This document shows, in pieces, positions 8,112 through 19,000 of a stretch of 64,000 nt of DNA. This DNA is from Desmonostoc muscorum FACHB-395 (GTDB lineage Bacteria > Cyanobacteriota > Cyanobacteriia > Cyanobacteriales > Nostocaceae). The notes beneath the pieces were generated by a model. The model worked only from the letters and a program-made list of their open reading frames with translations, made no database searches and had not been told where the DNA came from. Position numbers and translations under genes: made by a program. The stretch covers positions 1 through 64,000 of the forward strand of contig NZ_JACJSF010000013.1 of NCBI RefSeq assembly GCF_014698035.1, read 5' to 3'. The stretch's first letter is position 1. Each line of letters starts with the position of its first letter.

Positions 8112-9284
8112 TTAAAAAATATCGGCTGGATCTACATTTCGGAGTTTGTTTGTAGATAAGAATCCAGAAGTTAAGCACATTAATGTTGCTGAGATTAATA
8201 CTAGAATGGCTTTATCTGTACTCATTACAACTGGTAATTTGGTAGCATTTTTTGAGACATCATATAAGGCTATAGATATAGCCAAACCTGGAATATAACC
8301 TAGAGATGCTAAGATTAAAGCTTGTTGAAAAACTACACTTAATAAGTATTTGTTTTTGAATCCCATTGCTTTTAAGGTTGCATATTCAGTTAAATGACTA
8401 GAAATATTACTATAAAGAATTTGATAAACAACGATCACACCAACAACAAACCCCATTAATACCATCAGATTAAACACGAATCCAATGGGTGTTCTAAGGG
8501 ACCAATAAGTTTTTTCCAAAGCAATAAAATCTTTGCGAGTAATTACTTTTACGTCTTTGGGTAACTTGGCTGATAAATCTGCAAAAACTTTTTGTTGGTC
8601 GGTATTAGGTTTGAGTTTAATTAATCCTATATCTATCTTTTGTGCCGGACGGTCTTGAAATATTCTGAGGAAAGTTGAAGAACTAACGATTAAATTCCCA
8701 TCAACACCAAAAGAAGGTCCGAGGCGAAATAAACCACCAATCTTAACTTTGTAACCAACTAATCCAGTGTAGCTGAATATTTCAACTTTTATAACTTTAC
8801 CTTGTTCAAAATCTTTAGCGATCGCTCCAAATTCGGGACGAGAATCGCGGTCAAACAAAACGACATTAGGAATTCTAATTAAATCAAGTTTTTCTTCAAT
8901 ATTTGGAAATTTAAAAACTGATTTAACTGGGTCAAATCCCAGCACATATAATGGAAATTTTAAACCATTGTTGGGATTTTTAAATTTGGCAAATTGTACA
9001 TATAAAGGGCTAACTGATTCTACACTATCGAAACCTAATACTTGATATAAATTCGAACGAAAAAAGCTCTGATTTGATGTTAAAGATTTATATTGGGCAC
9101 TAATTAAAAATAAGTCTCCTTCTAGATTCTTATGCAACTGCGTAGCACTGTCATAAAGAGCAGCTTGGAAACCAATTTGCATAAACATGAGAACTGCAAC
9201 AAAAGCAATTCCAGCTAAAGCTACAAGAAAGCGAATTTTTTGTCTGGCTAATTGTAACCAAGCTAAGGGGATATTGAGAATCAT
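8112..9284 (-). CDS. devC: DevC-like ABC transporter permease
   Basis: This 390-residue inner-membrane protein has the FtsX/MacB layout. One N-terminal membrane helix (FLVALAGIAFVAVLMFMQIGF) is followed by a large periplasmic domain of about 220 residues. Three C-terminal helices follow (LMVLMGFVVGVIVVYQILY; VVFQQALILASLGYIPGLAI; AILVLISATLMCLTSGFL). The start MILNIPLAWLQLARQKIRFL and the ending LRNVDPADIF are typical of DevC. It pairs with DevA in the membrane and with the DevB adaptor in the periplasm. The length matches the family. Confidence 0.87.
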   Translation of the reverse strand: MILNIPLAWLQLARQKIRFLVALAGIAFVAVLMFMQIGFQAALYDSATQLHKNLEGDLFLISAQYKSLTSNQSFFRSNLYQVLGFDSVESVSPLYVQFAKFKNPNNGLKFPLYVLGFDPVKSVFKFPNIEEKLDLIRIPNVVLFDRDSRPEFGAIAKDFEQGKVIKVEIFSYTGLVGYKVKIGGLFRLGPSFGVDGNLIVSSSTFLRIFQDRPAQKIDIGLIKLKPNTDQQKVFADLSAKLPKDVKVITRKDFIALEKTYWSLRTPIGFVFNLMVLMGFVVGVIVVYQILYSNISSHLTEYATLKAMGFKNKYLLSVVFQQALILASLGYIPGLAISIALYDVSKNATKLPVVMSTDKAILVLISATLMCLTSGFLSTNKLRNVDPADIF

Positions 9285-9433
9285 TTAGTAAACCTCAAAG
9301 ATGAAAATTAGACTAAATTAAGAAAGAATGCTTTGTTTAAATCAAGGATTTTCTATTAAAGCGTAGCCAATTACGAATTAGTATTAGGTAGGTAGGGATG
9401 TTCAATGAGTTAACAAAGCTTTCTTGAGAAGTT

Positions 9434-10639
9434 CTAAATATCAATAATTACCTCTACCTGTAAATCAGTCAGACCAGCAACTTGCTGGTTATCTTGAAGA
9501 TTATCAATACGAATTTTTACATCAACTATTTTGTTATCTGTGTCTGCTTGAGGGTTGTTATTAAAGATATTTTGTTTGCCAACTTGTAAACCAATATCTG
9601 TAACTTTTCCTCGTAATTTCCCTGGTAAAGCATCGCTAGTAATAATCGCCGACTGACCGATACGGACTTTTTTAATATCAGTTTCATAGACTTCTGCTAC
9701 CACATACATCTGTTGTGTGCGACCTAAATCAGCTATTCCTGTAGTGCCGATAATTTCTCCAGGCCAAGTATTAATTTTCATGATTTGCCCGGTTATGGGC
9801 GATCGCACAATACTTAAATCCCACTCTGCCTTAGCCTGGTTAACTGAGGCTAATGCACTTTCAACATCAGCCTGTGCTGTTGCTATATCGGTAGGACGAA
9901 CCTCAGCAATACTCTTGAGTCTGGCTTTGGCCTCGATTAACTGCTTTTGAAGAGTTTCTATAGTGCGCTTGAGAGAAGCTTTAGCTTCATTGAGTTGCTG
10001 TTGAACTGTATCGACTCGCAAACGTTTAGTATCTGCGTCGGAGGCTGAAATCGCACCATCTTTATATAACTGCTGATATCGCTGATTTTCGCTTTCAGCA
10101 TTCCGCCAATCAGCCTGTAAGCGAGCGATCGTTGCTTCTTGAGCAGAAGTTTCTCCGCGCAACTCAGCTTCTAAACGAGCAATGGTTGCTTTTTGTGCAG
10201 ATATATCTCCAGCTTTTGCGCCAGCTTTTACCTGGTTAAGACTAGCTTGAGCAACTAAGACTTGTTGTTGGGCTTTTTCTAAAGCTGCAAGACGAGGAAA
10301 GTAACTGTCAAGCATTGCAACTACTTGCCCCTGTCGTACTCTGTCTCCTTTGTTTACCATAAGTTTTGTTACCCTAACACCCCCTTGGGACTCTGGAGCC
10401 GATAGACGAATAACCTCTCCTTGAGGTTCTAAACGTCCTAATGCTGCAATAGTAGTCCTTTTAGGAGAACTACGTGGGGTAGCTATAGGCTGTACTTTCG
10501 AGGACAACTGAAATCGTGAAAAGGTATAGAAAGAGGCTGCACCAGTAGCTACAGTCATAGTAGTTGCTAATATAACTGGCCACCAAACTACAGGTTTAAT
10601 GAATGGTTTGATGAATGAATGTTTGTGTTTTTGTACCAT
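9434..10639 (-). CDS. devB: DevB-like membrane fusion (HlyD-type) adaptor
   Basis: This 401-residue periplasmic adaptor is the first gene of the devBCA operon. It has an N-terminal membrane anchor (WWPVILATTMTVATGAASFY, about 19-38) and the ALGRLEPQGEVIRLS segment typical of DevB. A lipoyl half (VNKGDRVRQGQVVAML) comes next, then a long alpha-helical hairpin of Ala/Gln/Glu/Lys heptads (about 120-260). The second lipoyl half (DLSIVRSPITGQIMKINTWPGE) and a beta-barrel domain follow. It would connect the DevC permease to a TolC-like outer-membrane channel, not encoded here. No clear NtcA box (GTA-N8-TAC) is visible just upstream. Confidence 0.87.
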   Translation of the reverse strand: MVQKHKHSFIKPFIKPVVWWPVILATTMTVATGAASFYTFSRFQLSSKVQPIATPRSSPKRTTIAALGRLEPQGEVIRLSAPESQGGVRVTKLMVNKGDRVRQGQVVAMLDSYFPRLAALEKAQQQVLVAQASLNQVKAGAKAGDISAQKATIARLEAELRGETSAQEATIARLQADWRNAESENQRYQQLYKDGAISASDADTKRLRVDTVQQQLNEAKASLKRTIETLQKQLIEAKARLKSIAEVRPTDIATAQADVESALASVNQAKAEWDLSIVRSPITGQIMKINTWPGEIIGTTGIADLGRTQQMYVVAEVYETDIKKVRIGQSAIITSDALPGKLRGKVTDIGLQVGKQNIFNNNPQADTDNKIVDVKIRIDNLQDNQQVAGLTDLQVEVIIDI

Positions 10640-10794
10640 AATTACCTATTCCAAATTAGCGATGTCTGAGAACAAGGTCTTTCCAAATTATTCAGAAATA
10701 GCAGAGATGAAATTAGACCTTAATCATGCCAAGATGAACACTCTAATTCAGCTTGAAGCGGGTAAAAGTGACTATTTTGAATTAGTGAATTAAG

Positions 10795-10815
10795 CCCCCC
10801 TCTCGTGAAGGGGGG
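10795..10815. repeat. C-run/G-run hairpin
   Basis: CCCCCC and GGGGGG arms flank a short loop (TCTCGTGAA), followed by TTAGGAG. This is typical of C-run/G-run dispersed repeats such as the core of the MITE at 6147. It could weakly terminate transcription. Confidence 0.4.
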
Positions 10816-10932
10816 TTAGGAGCTTCCCAAGCTAGATATTACTAACATCAATCATATTGATCCATCAATCCGTTAGTAAATCAACTCTGGATGAAGCCGT
10901 TTGGTACTTTATGTATCTAGCCAGAGGTAGCT

Positions 10933-11256
10933 TTATTTGTTAAGAACTGCCTCTTTTTTACTTTTAACGATCGCCAGATATTCGTTGCGAGTTCCATCTA
11001 TGCGATAGTGGTCGCAAATTTGGCAGAGTTTCAAGATATCCAATCGACTAAATACTTTTTGATGTTCAATGCCGTTGTCATTTCTCCACCGCCAGAAAGT
11101 TGTCCGATCAATGCGGCGATTACTTTCAGGCCATCTTCGTCGAGATAAAAAATCTACCAGTTCATCTTCATAAAATGAGTAGCCTTTTGGTAGCTTCAGG
11201 AGTTCTTCTCTTAACTCAATTAGCGGGATGAGTGGATCTAGCTCAGATAGTCTCAT
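10933..11256 (-). CDS. Small hypothetical protein, possible HTH
   Basis: This 107-residue acidic/basic alternating protein has no signal peptide or membrane segment. The centre (RRRWPESNRRIDRTTFWRWR) has the look of a helix-turn-helix with a basic, Trp-rich recognition helix. It continues into FSRLDILKLCQICDHYRID, reminiscent of MerR-like or plasmid-regulator helices. A DNA-binding role is therefore plausible but inferred. It is a single gene flanked by non-coding DNA. I do not recognise a named family. Confidence 0.6.
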   Translation of the reverse strand: MRLSELDPLIPLIELREELLKLPKGYSFYEDELVDFLSRRRWPESNRRIDRTTFWRWRNDNGIEHQKVFSRLDILKLCQICDHYRIDGTRNEYLAIVKSKKEAVLNK

Positions 11257-12079
11257 GCCAGCAAACCCTTATATTTTCGTGACAGTCTAATTATGCAGAA
11301 GGCTTCATACAATACGGATCATTGCATTAAATCACATTTCATACTGCGCGTTTATGAATGTATAGAGTGACCAGCAATCAGGTGAATTTATATTTAATTC
11401 TCCCTATTCATGTATCTCTCCATCTTCTTAAACAAACAGTATTGAATTACATTATTTAATCACTCACGATAAACTGATTGATACTCAATTGCAATCTATA
11501 TGCAACATTTGTGAATAGAAACAGCTAGCAATATCATCGACAAAATTCATGAGAAATAATTGCGATCTTTGATCACTTTTTAACACTGTTATGTCCTCGC
11601 TCTTACTCAGCATATCAAAATAACTCTTTGCTTAATGATGGGTCTGTTGTCCGCTAGTGTTTTTCATTCTTTAGATATAGTTACTAGTGGTTATTGTTAC
11701 ATTGAAGACAGAATTACTTCTTTAAGAATAAAAATCCTTAAAAAATATCTTATTGATTAATACATAATCTTTAAAAAAAATAAATCGACTTTGGGATAGA
11801 TGTAAAAACTATAGCATTGCCTCACGGTTACTTAGCTTATTTAATTGGGTATCATCTCTATTTTTCAATAAGTAAATAAATTAATAAGAGGCTAACGTTG
11901 TTGATATTTTAATACTTTTTCTCAGTATTTTTTCGAGTAAACTGTGATTGCCAAATTGAATATATATGCAATTTGTATGCAATTCGAGTAATGTATTTTT
12001 GTTATGTGACATACTAATTGAAAAGAGTTCTAATAGTTATGTGAGTAACAGCGATCGCCCCCCAAAGACCCTATACAAA
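11257..12079. other. Long AT-rich non-coding region
   Basis: About 820 bp have very low G+C and frequent stops. The frame open from 11966 can be read into the next gene, but its first 38 codons lack coding character. No RNA gene, tandem repeat or strong hairpin is recognisable. Confidence 0.5.
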
Positions 12080-12364
12080 ATGAAACTACAGCGATTCATG
12101 CTCTCATTGCCAAGCTTTGATAACCAGCGACTGATTTTTCATGCAGCTCGCCAGACTCTTCGCAAAGCTGAGATGGCCCGCGTTGCCGTGCGTGAATGGC
12201 TCAATCAACATGATTGTGAGCTAGAAGAGTGGAAAACAAAAAAAGCTTCTGAGCTGGGAATTAGTATTAGTAGGCTTGAGCAAAAGATATTAGCTGCTGC
12301 TCAAAACCAGGCGATAAGTAATAAGACAGATGACAATTTTAATTCCGAGAATGATTCTGTATAA
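12080..12364 (+). CDS. Small hypothetical alpha-helical protein
   Basis: A 94-residue protein is read from the ATG at 12080. An upstream in-frame ATG at 11966 would add 38 residues of poor coding quality and is rejected as the start. The sequence is strongly helical and charged: RLIFHAARQTLRKAEMARVAVREWLNQHDCELEEWKTKKASELGISISRLEQKILAAAQ. The tail is Asn/Asp/Ser rich. No signal peptide, membrane segment or catalytic motif is visible. It precedes the PKS cluster by about 660 bp and is probably independent of it. Confidence 0.55.
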   Translation: MKLQRFMLSLPSFDNQRLIFHAARQTLRKAEMARVAVREWLNQHDCELEEWKTKKASELGISISRLEQKILAAAQNQAISNKTDDNFNSENDSV

Positions 12365-12414
12365 GTTTATATGTAGGTTCTGATCTATTTATCCAATTGC
12401 AATCAGAAAATGCA

Positions 12415-12468
12415 CTTTTCTAAGCTATTTTTTAGGGTTTGCACTAATCATTAAAGTGCTTAGAAAAG
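12415..12468. repeat. Nested inverted repeat downstream of the small hypothetical gene
   Basis: CTTTTCTAAGC (12415-12425) and GCTTAGAAAAG (12458-12468) are perfect 11-bp complements. A second stem, GCACT with AGTGC (12441-12445, 12455-12459), overlaps the right arm. Alternative folds are therefore possible. It may terminate the preceding gene. Confidence 0.55.
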
Positions 12469-12508
12469 CCTAACTAGAAACTTATTTACCCAGCAAATGT
12501 AATGAGAT

Positions 12509-12540
12509 TAACCACAGAGACACAGAGAACACAGAGTCAG
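12509..12540 (+). repeat. Solo ACCACAGAG-type repeat module
   Basis: A copy of the AACCACAGAGACACAGAGAA-type module that also occurs inside two MITE families and in hairpins at 57572 and 62509. Here it stands alone, without recognisable inverted ends. The rest of 12541-13022 is AT-rich leader DNA that probably holds the PKS promoter, but I cannot place it. Confidence 0.5.
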
Positions 12541-13022
12541 AGACAAAAAGAGTTCGGGTTGACAGATTACTAGTACCGTTATTGACATGGACTAATAAAT
12601 TATGCCCAATAACATTTTACCTCTCAAGAGCGATACCGTTGTATATAAGTTGTATATCAATTGTAATGGAGAATTAAACAGCCTAATATTAACTACAATT
12701 GATAAGTTAAGATGTTAGCTGGATGAAAACATCCAATTTATATCTGATTAACAACTTATGTTGTAATGTTGAAGCCATTTCCAATTTAGAGCAATTCTTT
12801 AGCCCAAAAGAAATCTGAATTCTACATTTAGACTTCAGGATATCCTCACTAAAATCTCTTGAAGTTTTGTTTATGGCTTCTGAACCTCAAGTAAAGGCAT
12901 ATCGCTTACCATCAATAGCCCCTAGCCTTACCTAAAAAATAATCGCGTCTTTCTCTATTTGTAGAGATGGTAATTTTATTATCATCTTTACATCTCAAAA
13001 ATCTAATAGTGAAGAAAAAGTC

Positions 13023-16000
13023 ATGACTGCTTCTAGAATTGAAGCTGTTTTAGCACAGTTGCAAGAAGAAGTTAGCAATTGTGAACAGGCTCTACTCAAG
13101 CTCATACAGGTGAAAAAAGTTATGGTTGAGAATGCACCGTTAACCAGCGAAATAAATAGACCTCAGCAAAAAACAGATATTGCAATTATTGGGATGGCTT
13201 CTATCTTTCCCCAATCAAAAAATTTACAGGAATATTGGGAAAAAATAATTCATAAAGTTGATTGTATTACTGATGTTCCACCTTCGCGTTGGAGTGTAGA
13301 GGATTATTATGATCCTAACCCCAGAACACCAGATAAAACATATTGTAAAAGAGGCGGATTTATCCCGGATGTCAATTTCAATCCGATGGAATTTGGACTG
13401 CCACCCAACAGCCTAGAAGTTACAGATATATCGCAATTGCTAGGTTTGATTGTTGCGAAAGCAGCGATGGAAGATGCAGGTTACGGCGAATCTCGACAGT
13501 TTAGTTGCGATATCTACGATCGCCTTCGCCAACGCACCGGTGTAATCTTAGGTGTGGCACTAGGTAGGCAGTTGGCGGTTCCTCTGACTGCGAGAATGCA
13601 GTACCCAATCTGGGAAAAAGTTCTCAAAGGCAGTGGCTTATCTGATGAAGATGCACAAAAAATCATTGAGAAAATCAAAAGTGCTTATGTGCAGTGGGAT
13701 GAGAACGCCTTCCCCGGTATGCTCGCAAACGTAGTTACAGGAAGAATTGCTAACCGCCTAGATTTGGGCGGGACTAATTGTGTAGTAGATGCCGCCTGTG
13801 CGAGTTCATTGGGTGCCCTCAAAATGGCAATTAGTGAGCTAACTGAGCATCGAGCCGATATGATGATCACTGGCGGAGTTGACACCGACAACTCAATTAT
13901 GGCCTACATGTGCTTCAGCAAAACTCCTGCTGTTTCCCAAGGTGAGAATGTCAAACCTTTCGATGCAGAATCAGATGGGATGATGCTAGGCGAAGGTGTC
14001 GGAATGTTAGTCCTGAAGCGCCTTGAAGATGCCCAGCGAGATAATGACCGAATCTATGCAGTCATCAAAGGTATTGGCACTTCTAGCGATGGGCGCTATA
14101 AAAGCATCTATGCACCGCGTCCAGAAGGTCAAATGAGAGCCTTACATCGTGCTTACGAAGATGCCGGATTTTCGCCTACAAGTGTTGGTTTGATTGAAGC
14201 ACACGGCACTGGCACTATGGCTGGAGATCCCGCCGAATTCTCATCTATAAAAGAAGTTTTTGGCGAGAACAATCCCAAAAAACAGCATATTGCTCTTGGA
14301 ACTGTCAAATCGCAGATTGGACATACAAAAGCTGCTGCGGGTGCGGCAAGTTTGATCAAAACGGCTTTGGCTTTACACCACAAAGTATTACCAGCCACGA
14401 TTAATGTCACCAAACCGCATCCTAAATTAGATATTGATAGTTCCCCATTTTATTTAAATACCGAAACCAGACCTTGGATTAGCGGCGATGACCAACCAAG
14501 ACGTGCAGGGGTAAGTTCTTTTGGCTTTGGTGGCACAAATTATCATGTCGTTTTGGAAGAATACACCAGTCAACATCAGCAACCCTACCGTTTACACAAA
14601 CCTTCTCAGTCGGTGTTGCTATTTGCGTCAACACCTGAAGAATTGTTATCGCGCATTCAAGAAATTAGACAGCAATTGCAATCTGATACGGGAGAACAGC
14701 TTTATACAGAATTGATTGCGGCTTCTCAATCTTTAGAAATTCCGGTTACAAATGCCAGACTTGGGTTTGTTGCTGATTCTCTCACTCAAGCTTGTAACTT
14801 GCTGCAAACAAGTATTGACTTGCTCACAAGCAAACTGCAAGCAGAATCATGGGAATATCCCCAAGGAATTTACTATCGCAAAACTGGCATAGAAACAGAG
14901 GGGAAGGTGGTTGCCCTATTTTCTGGGCAAGGTTCGCAATACTTAGAAATGGGTCGGGAACTTGCGATCAACTTCCCTGACTTGGGGCAGACTTATGCTC
15001 AAATTGATAACCTTTTACGCGAAGACGGTTTGCAGCCCCTTTCGGAGGTTGTTTTCCCGAACCCTGTGTTTGATCTAGATCAAAAGACTGCCCAGATGAA
15101 GGCGTTGCAGCAAACAGAATATGCACAGCCAGCCATTGGAGCTTTTAGCGCTGGTTTGTACAAGATATTGCAACAAGCTGGGTTTAAGCCAGATTTCGTG
15201 GCTGGACATAGTTTTGGAGAACTGACTGCTTTGTGGGCTGCGGGAGTTTTGAGTGAGAAAGATTACCTGTTCTTGGTCAAAGCTAGAGGTCAAGCAATGG
15301 CTGCACCAAAAGATCCTCTATTGGATGCGGGAGCGATGTTGGCGGTGAAAGGGGATGTAACTCAGGTTACAGAACTAATTCAGAATTTCCCGCAAGTCAC
15401 CATTGCTAACTTGAATTCTCCAAATCAGATGGTGTTAGCAGGGACGAAAGCTGAAATTGCTAATGTACAGGAGGCTCTGAAAACTCAAGGGTTCTCTAGC
15501 ATTTTGTTGGGAGTTTCCGCAGCTTTTCACACTCCATTAGTGGCTTATGCACAGCAACCCTTTGCCAGAGCAATTGAGAAAGTTACTTTTAATGAGCCAC
15601 AAATCCCGGTTTATACCAATGTTACCGGGAAGCGTTACCCAAATGAGCCGCAAGTCATTCAAACAGTCCTCAAAGAACACCTGAAGAATCAGGTGCTGTT
15701 TAAGCAAGAAATTGAAAATATTTATGCTGAAGGCGGTTACTGCTTTATTGAATTTGGGCCGCGAAGCGTTCTTACCAACTTGGTAAAAGATATCCTGGGC
15801 GATCGCCCTCATTTAGCTGTAGCTTTAAATGCTAGTCATCTCAAAGATAGCGATCGCACTTTGCGCCAAGCTGTTCTACAGTTGCGCGTTGCTGGATTAC
15901 CTTTGCAAAACTTAGACCCCTATCAACTGGAGTATAAAATCCCAGAAGCTTCTCCAAATCAGCTCTTAAATGTCCGTTTAAATAGCACCAACTTTGTATC

Positions 16001-19000
16001 GGATAAAACCAAGCAGTCCTTTGAAAAAGCTATGCAAAATGGGCATGAAGTGAAACCCACCGTTGCGAACGGTAATAAACCCAACTTTTCTCAATCCACA
16101 GAGAAGGTATCAGTTAACAGTCAATCCACTGTTGGCAATGGCAATAAACCTAACCCCTCTCATTCCGTAGAGAAGGTAGCTGTCAACGGTCAATCTACCT
16201 TTGCAAATGGCAATAAACCTCACTCAGTAACAGCTAACCCCTCTCATTCAGCAGAGAAAGTAACAGTCAACGGTGGAGTGAAATCTGTGCAGAATGGGCA
16301 ATCAGATCAACTCGATATCAAGTCTTTGCAACCTAGTTCAGAACTTCCTCTAAGTTATTTAAGAGCTATAGATAACTTAGAATACTCCCTGATTGATTTC
16401 AGTCGCAATCAACATGAAATCTTGCAGGTTCATGAACAATCTTTAAACAATCAGACAGAATATACTAAAACCTTCTTCCAACTCATGGAGCAACAACATG
16501 CGTTGTGGGGAAATAGTAAATTCAGCGAACCACATACAGAAACACAGCAACTGGTAGTCTCCAGTTCAGAGCGCAGCATCATGCGGTTTCACGAGCATCA
16601 AACTGATAGTCTCCGTATCCATGAGCAATATCTCAACTATCAGCAAGAATACACTAACAACTTTTTCCAATTGCTTCAGCGAAATTATCAACCGTCGCCC
16701 AGCAATACTAATCAACAGAGTCTGATACCGCCAGTCAATTATCAACCAAGTCCAGTAGCTCCACCAGTCGAAGAAGATAACCCTGTTCGGGAGACTGCAC
16801 CGGTTGCTTTGCCGAGTAACGGATCTGCCACTAAATCTGAGCCAGTTTCAACTAATGGTAACGGCACAAATGGTAATGGCGCATATCATCAAGCAACAGC
16901 ATTTCTGGATATTACTCCATTAAAGGAGAATACTGCATCTGTAGAGATCGCACCCCCACCCCCGCCAGTAATCATCGATCAAGCCGCTCTGAGCCAAACT
17001 CTGATTAACGTCGTTAGTGATAAAACAGGCTACCCAACGGAGATGTTAGAGCTAACGATGGATATAGAGGCAGATTTGGGGATTGATTCGATCAAACGTG
17101 TAGAAATTCTCGGAGCGTTGTTAGAACTATATCCCGATTTGCCCAAGCCGAATCCCGAAGAAGTAGGACAGCTACGCACGCTGGCTCAAATAGCTGAATA
17201 TATGGGGAAAATTGCATCTGAGATTTCTGGTGCGATACCTGCCGTGGGCTTTGTCAACGCCCCAAAAGAGACAGGGAGCAGGGAGCAGGGAGCAGAGGGA
17301 GATGGGGAAGATAAGGGAGATGAGGGAGATGAGGGAGATGAGGGAGATGAGGGAAATGGAGGAGTAACAGCAATACCTTCCTCATCCCCGCCATCCCCCT
17401 CATCTCCAGAGCTTACTAACATTGTGTTCAATGTCGTTAGTGAAAAGACAGGCTATTCGACGACAATGTTAGATTTGTCGATGGATATAGAGACAGATTT
17501 GGGAATTGATGCTGTCAAACTTGTGGAAATTCTCGAAGCGTTGCTAGAACTATACCCGGATTTACCCAAGCTGACTTCAGAAGCATTGGCTCAATTACAT
17601 ACCCTTGGACAAATTGTTGCACATATAGAAAAGGGACTAGGGACTGGGGAAGAAGTCGGGGAGGCGGGAGCAGGGAGCAGGGGAGAAGAGTTTTCCCCAA
17701 TTTCCAATCCCCAATCCTCAATTTTTCGTAGTCCTGTCAGACTCAAATATCTTCCCGAACCTGATGTTTTAGATTTCACATTACCCGATAACCATATCGC
17801 CTTGCTTACCGATGATGGTTCTCTGACTACGGCAAAACTAGCTGAGACTCTGTTCAAACGCGGCTGGAAAACCGTTGTCTTAACTTTTCCTTCAACCGTG
17901 ATTGCTAAACAATCTCCGTTACCTGAAGGCATTAGCCGTGTGGTGCTTGCAGATTTGAGTGAGGAGCATTTGCAAGAACAGTTAGGAGCGATCGCTACTA
18001 ACTATGGACAAATAGCTACATTTATCCATCTGAATCCTTCCACTCACGACGATATCAGCAACCATGTTCGCTATCTGGAATCAGAAAAAGCCATCCTTCG
18101 CCATGTCTTTCTCATCGCCAAATATCTTAAAGAACCGCTCAATCAAGCAGCACTTCAAGGACGTAGTAGTTTTATAACTGTGGCTCGTCTGGATGGTGAA
18201 TTCGGACTAGGGCAAAAAACTAACTTTGGTGCAATTGGCGCTGGACTATTCGGACTTACTAAAAGTTTGAACCAGGAATGGGAATCTGTATTTTGTCGAG
18301 CGATCGACCTCAGTCCTGATTTAGATGCCGAAACATCAGCACAGTATATCTTCGCCGAACTTCACGACCCAAATCTATTAGTCGTGGAAGTCGGATATAA
18401 CTCACAAGAGCGAGTAACTCTAGTATGTGAACAGGAAGAACAAAAAAATAGAGAGCAGGAAATCGATGGAATCCCCTTTGCAGCCAGCACTTTTTCCTCC
18501 AACGTTTTCCCCATCCCTAATGCCGAATCCCAAGTATTTCTCGTAAGTGGCGGTGCGAAAGGGATAACGGCTCAGTGTGTGATTAAACTAGCGCAGCGTT
18601 ATCAATGCAAATTTATCTTGGTGGGTCGTTCCGCCGCCGATCCAGAACCCGTATGGACTGAAGGTTACTTAAGCGAAGCAGATTTGAAAAAGCGGATTAT
18701 GGAGGATTTCTTCGCCAAAGGCGAAAAACCCACACCCGCAATGGTGCAGAAAAAGTTTAACGCTATTTCATCTAGTCGCGAAATTGCTACAACCTTACAA
18801 GCTATCAACCAGGCGGGTGGAAAGGCTGAATATTTGAATGTTGATGTGACTGATGCGATCGCACTTCAGGAGCAAGTTGCTAATGCTGTCAAGCGTTTTG
18901 GCCCGGTAACAGGAATTATTCACGGGGCTGGAAATCTAGCTGATAAGCGGATTGAGAAAAAATCAGTCCAAGATTTTGAAACAGTTTACACAGCCAAAGT

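Noticed and set aside
10599..10793. Plus-strand frame overlapping the devB start
   Set aside because: It overlaps devB antisense and ends in a C-run repeat. A shorter ATG version at 10663 (43 codons) has no clear ribosome-binding site or family.
12541..13022. NtcA or heterocyst-type promoter upstream of the PKS
   Set aside because: I looked for GTA-N8-TAC with a spaced -10 and found no convincing match, so no regulatory site is claimed.
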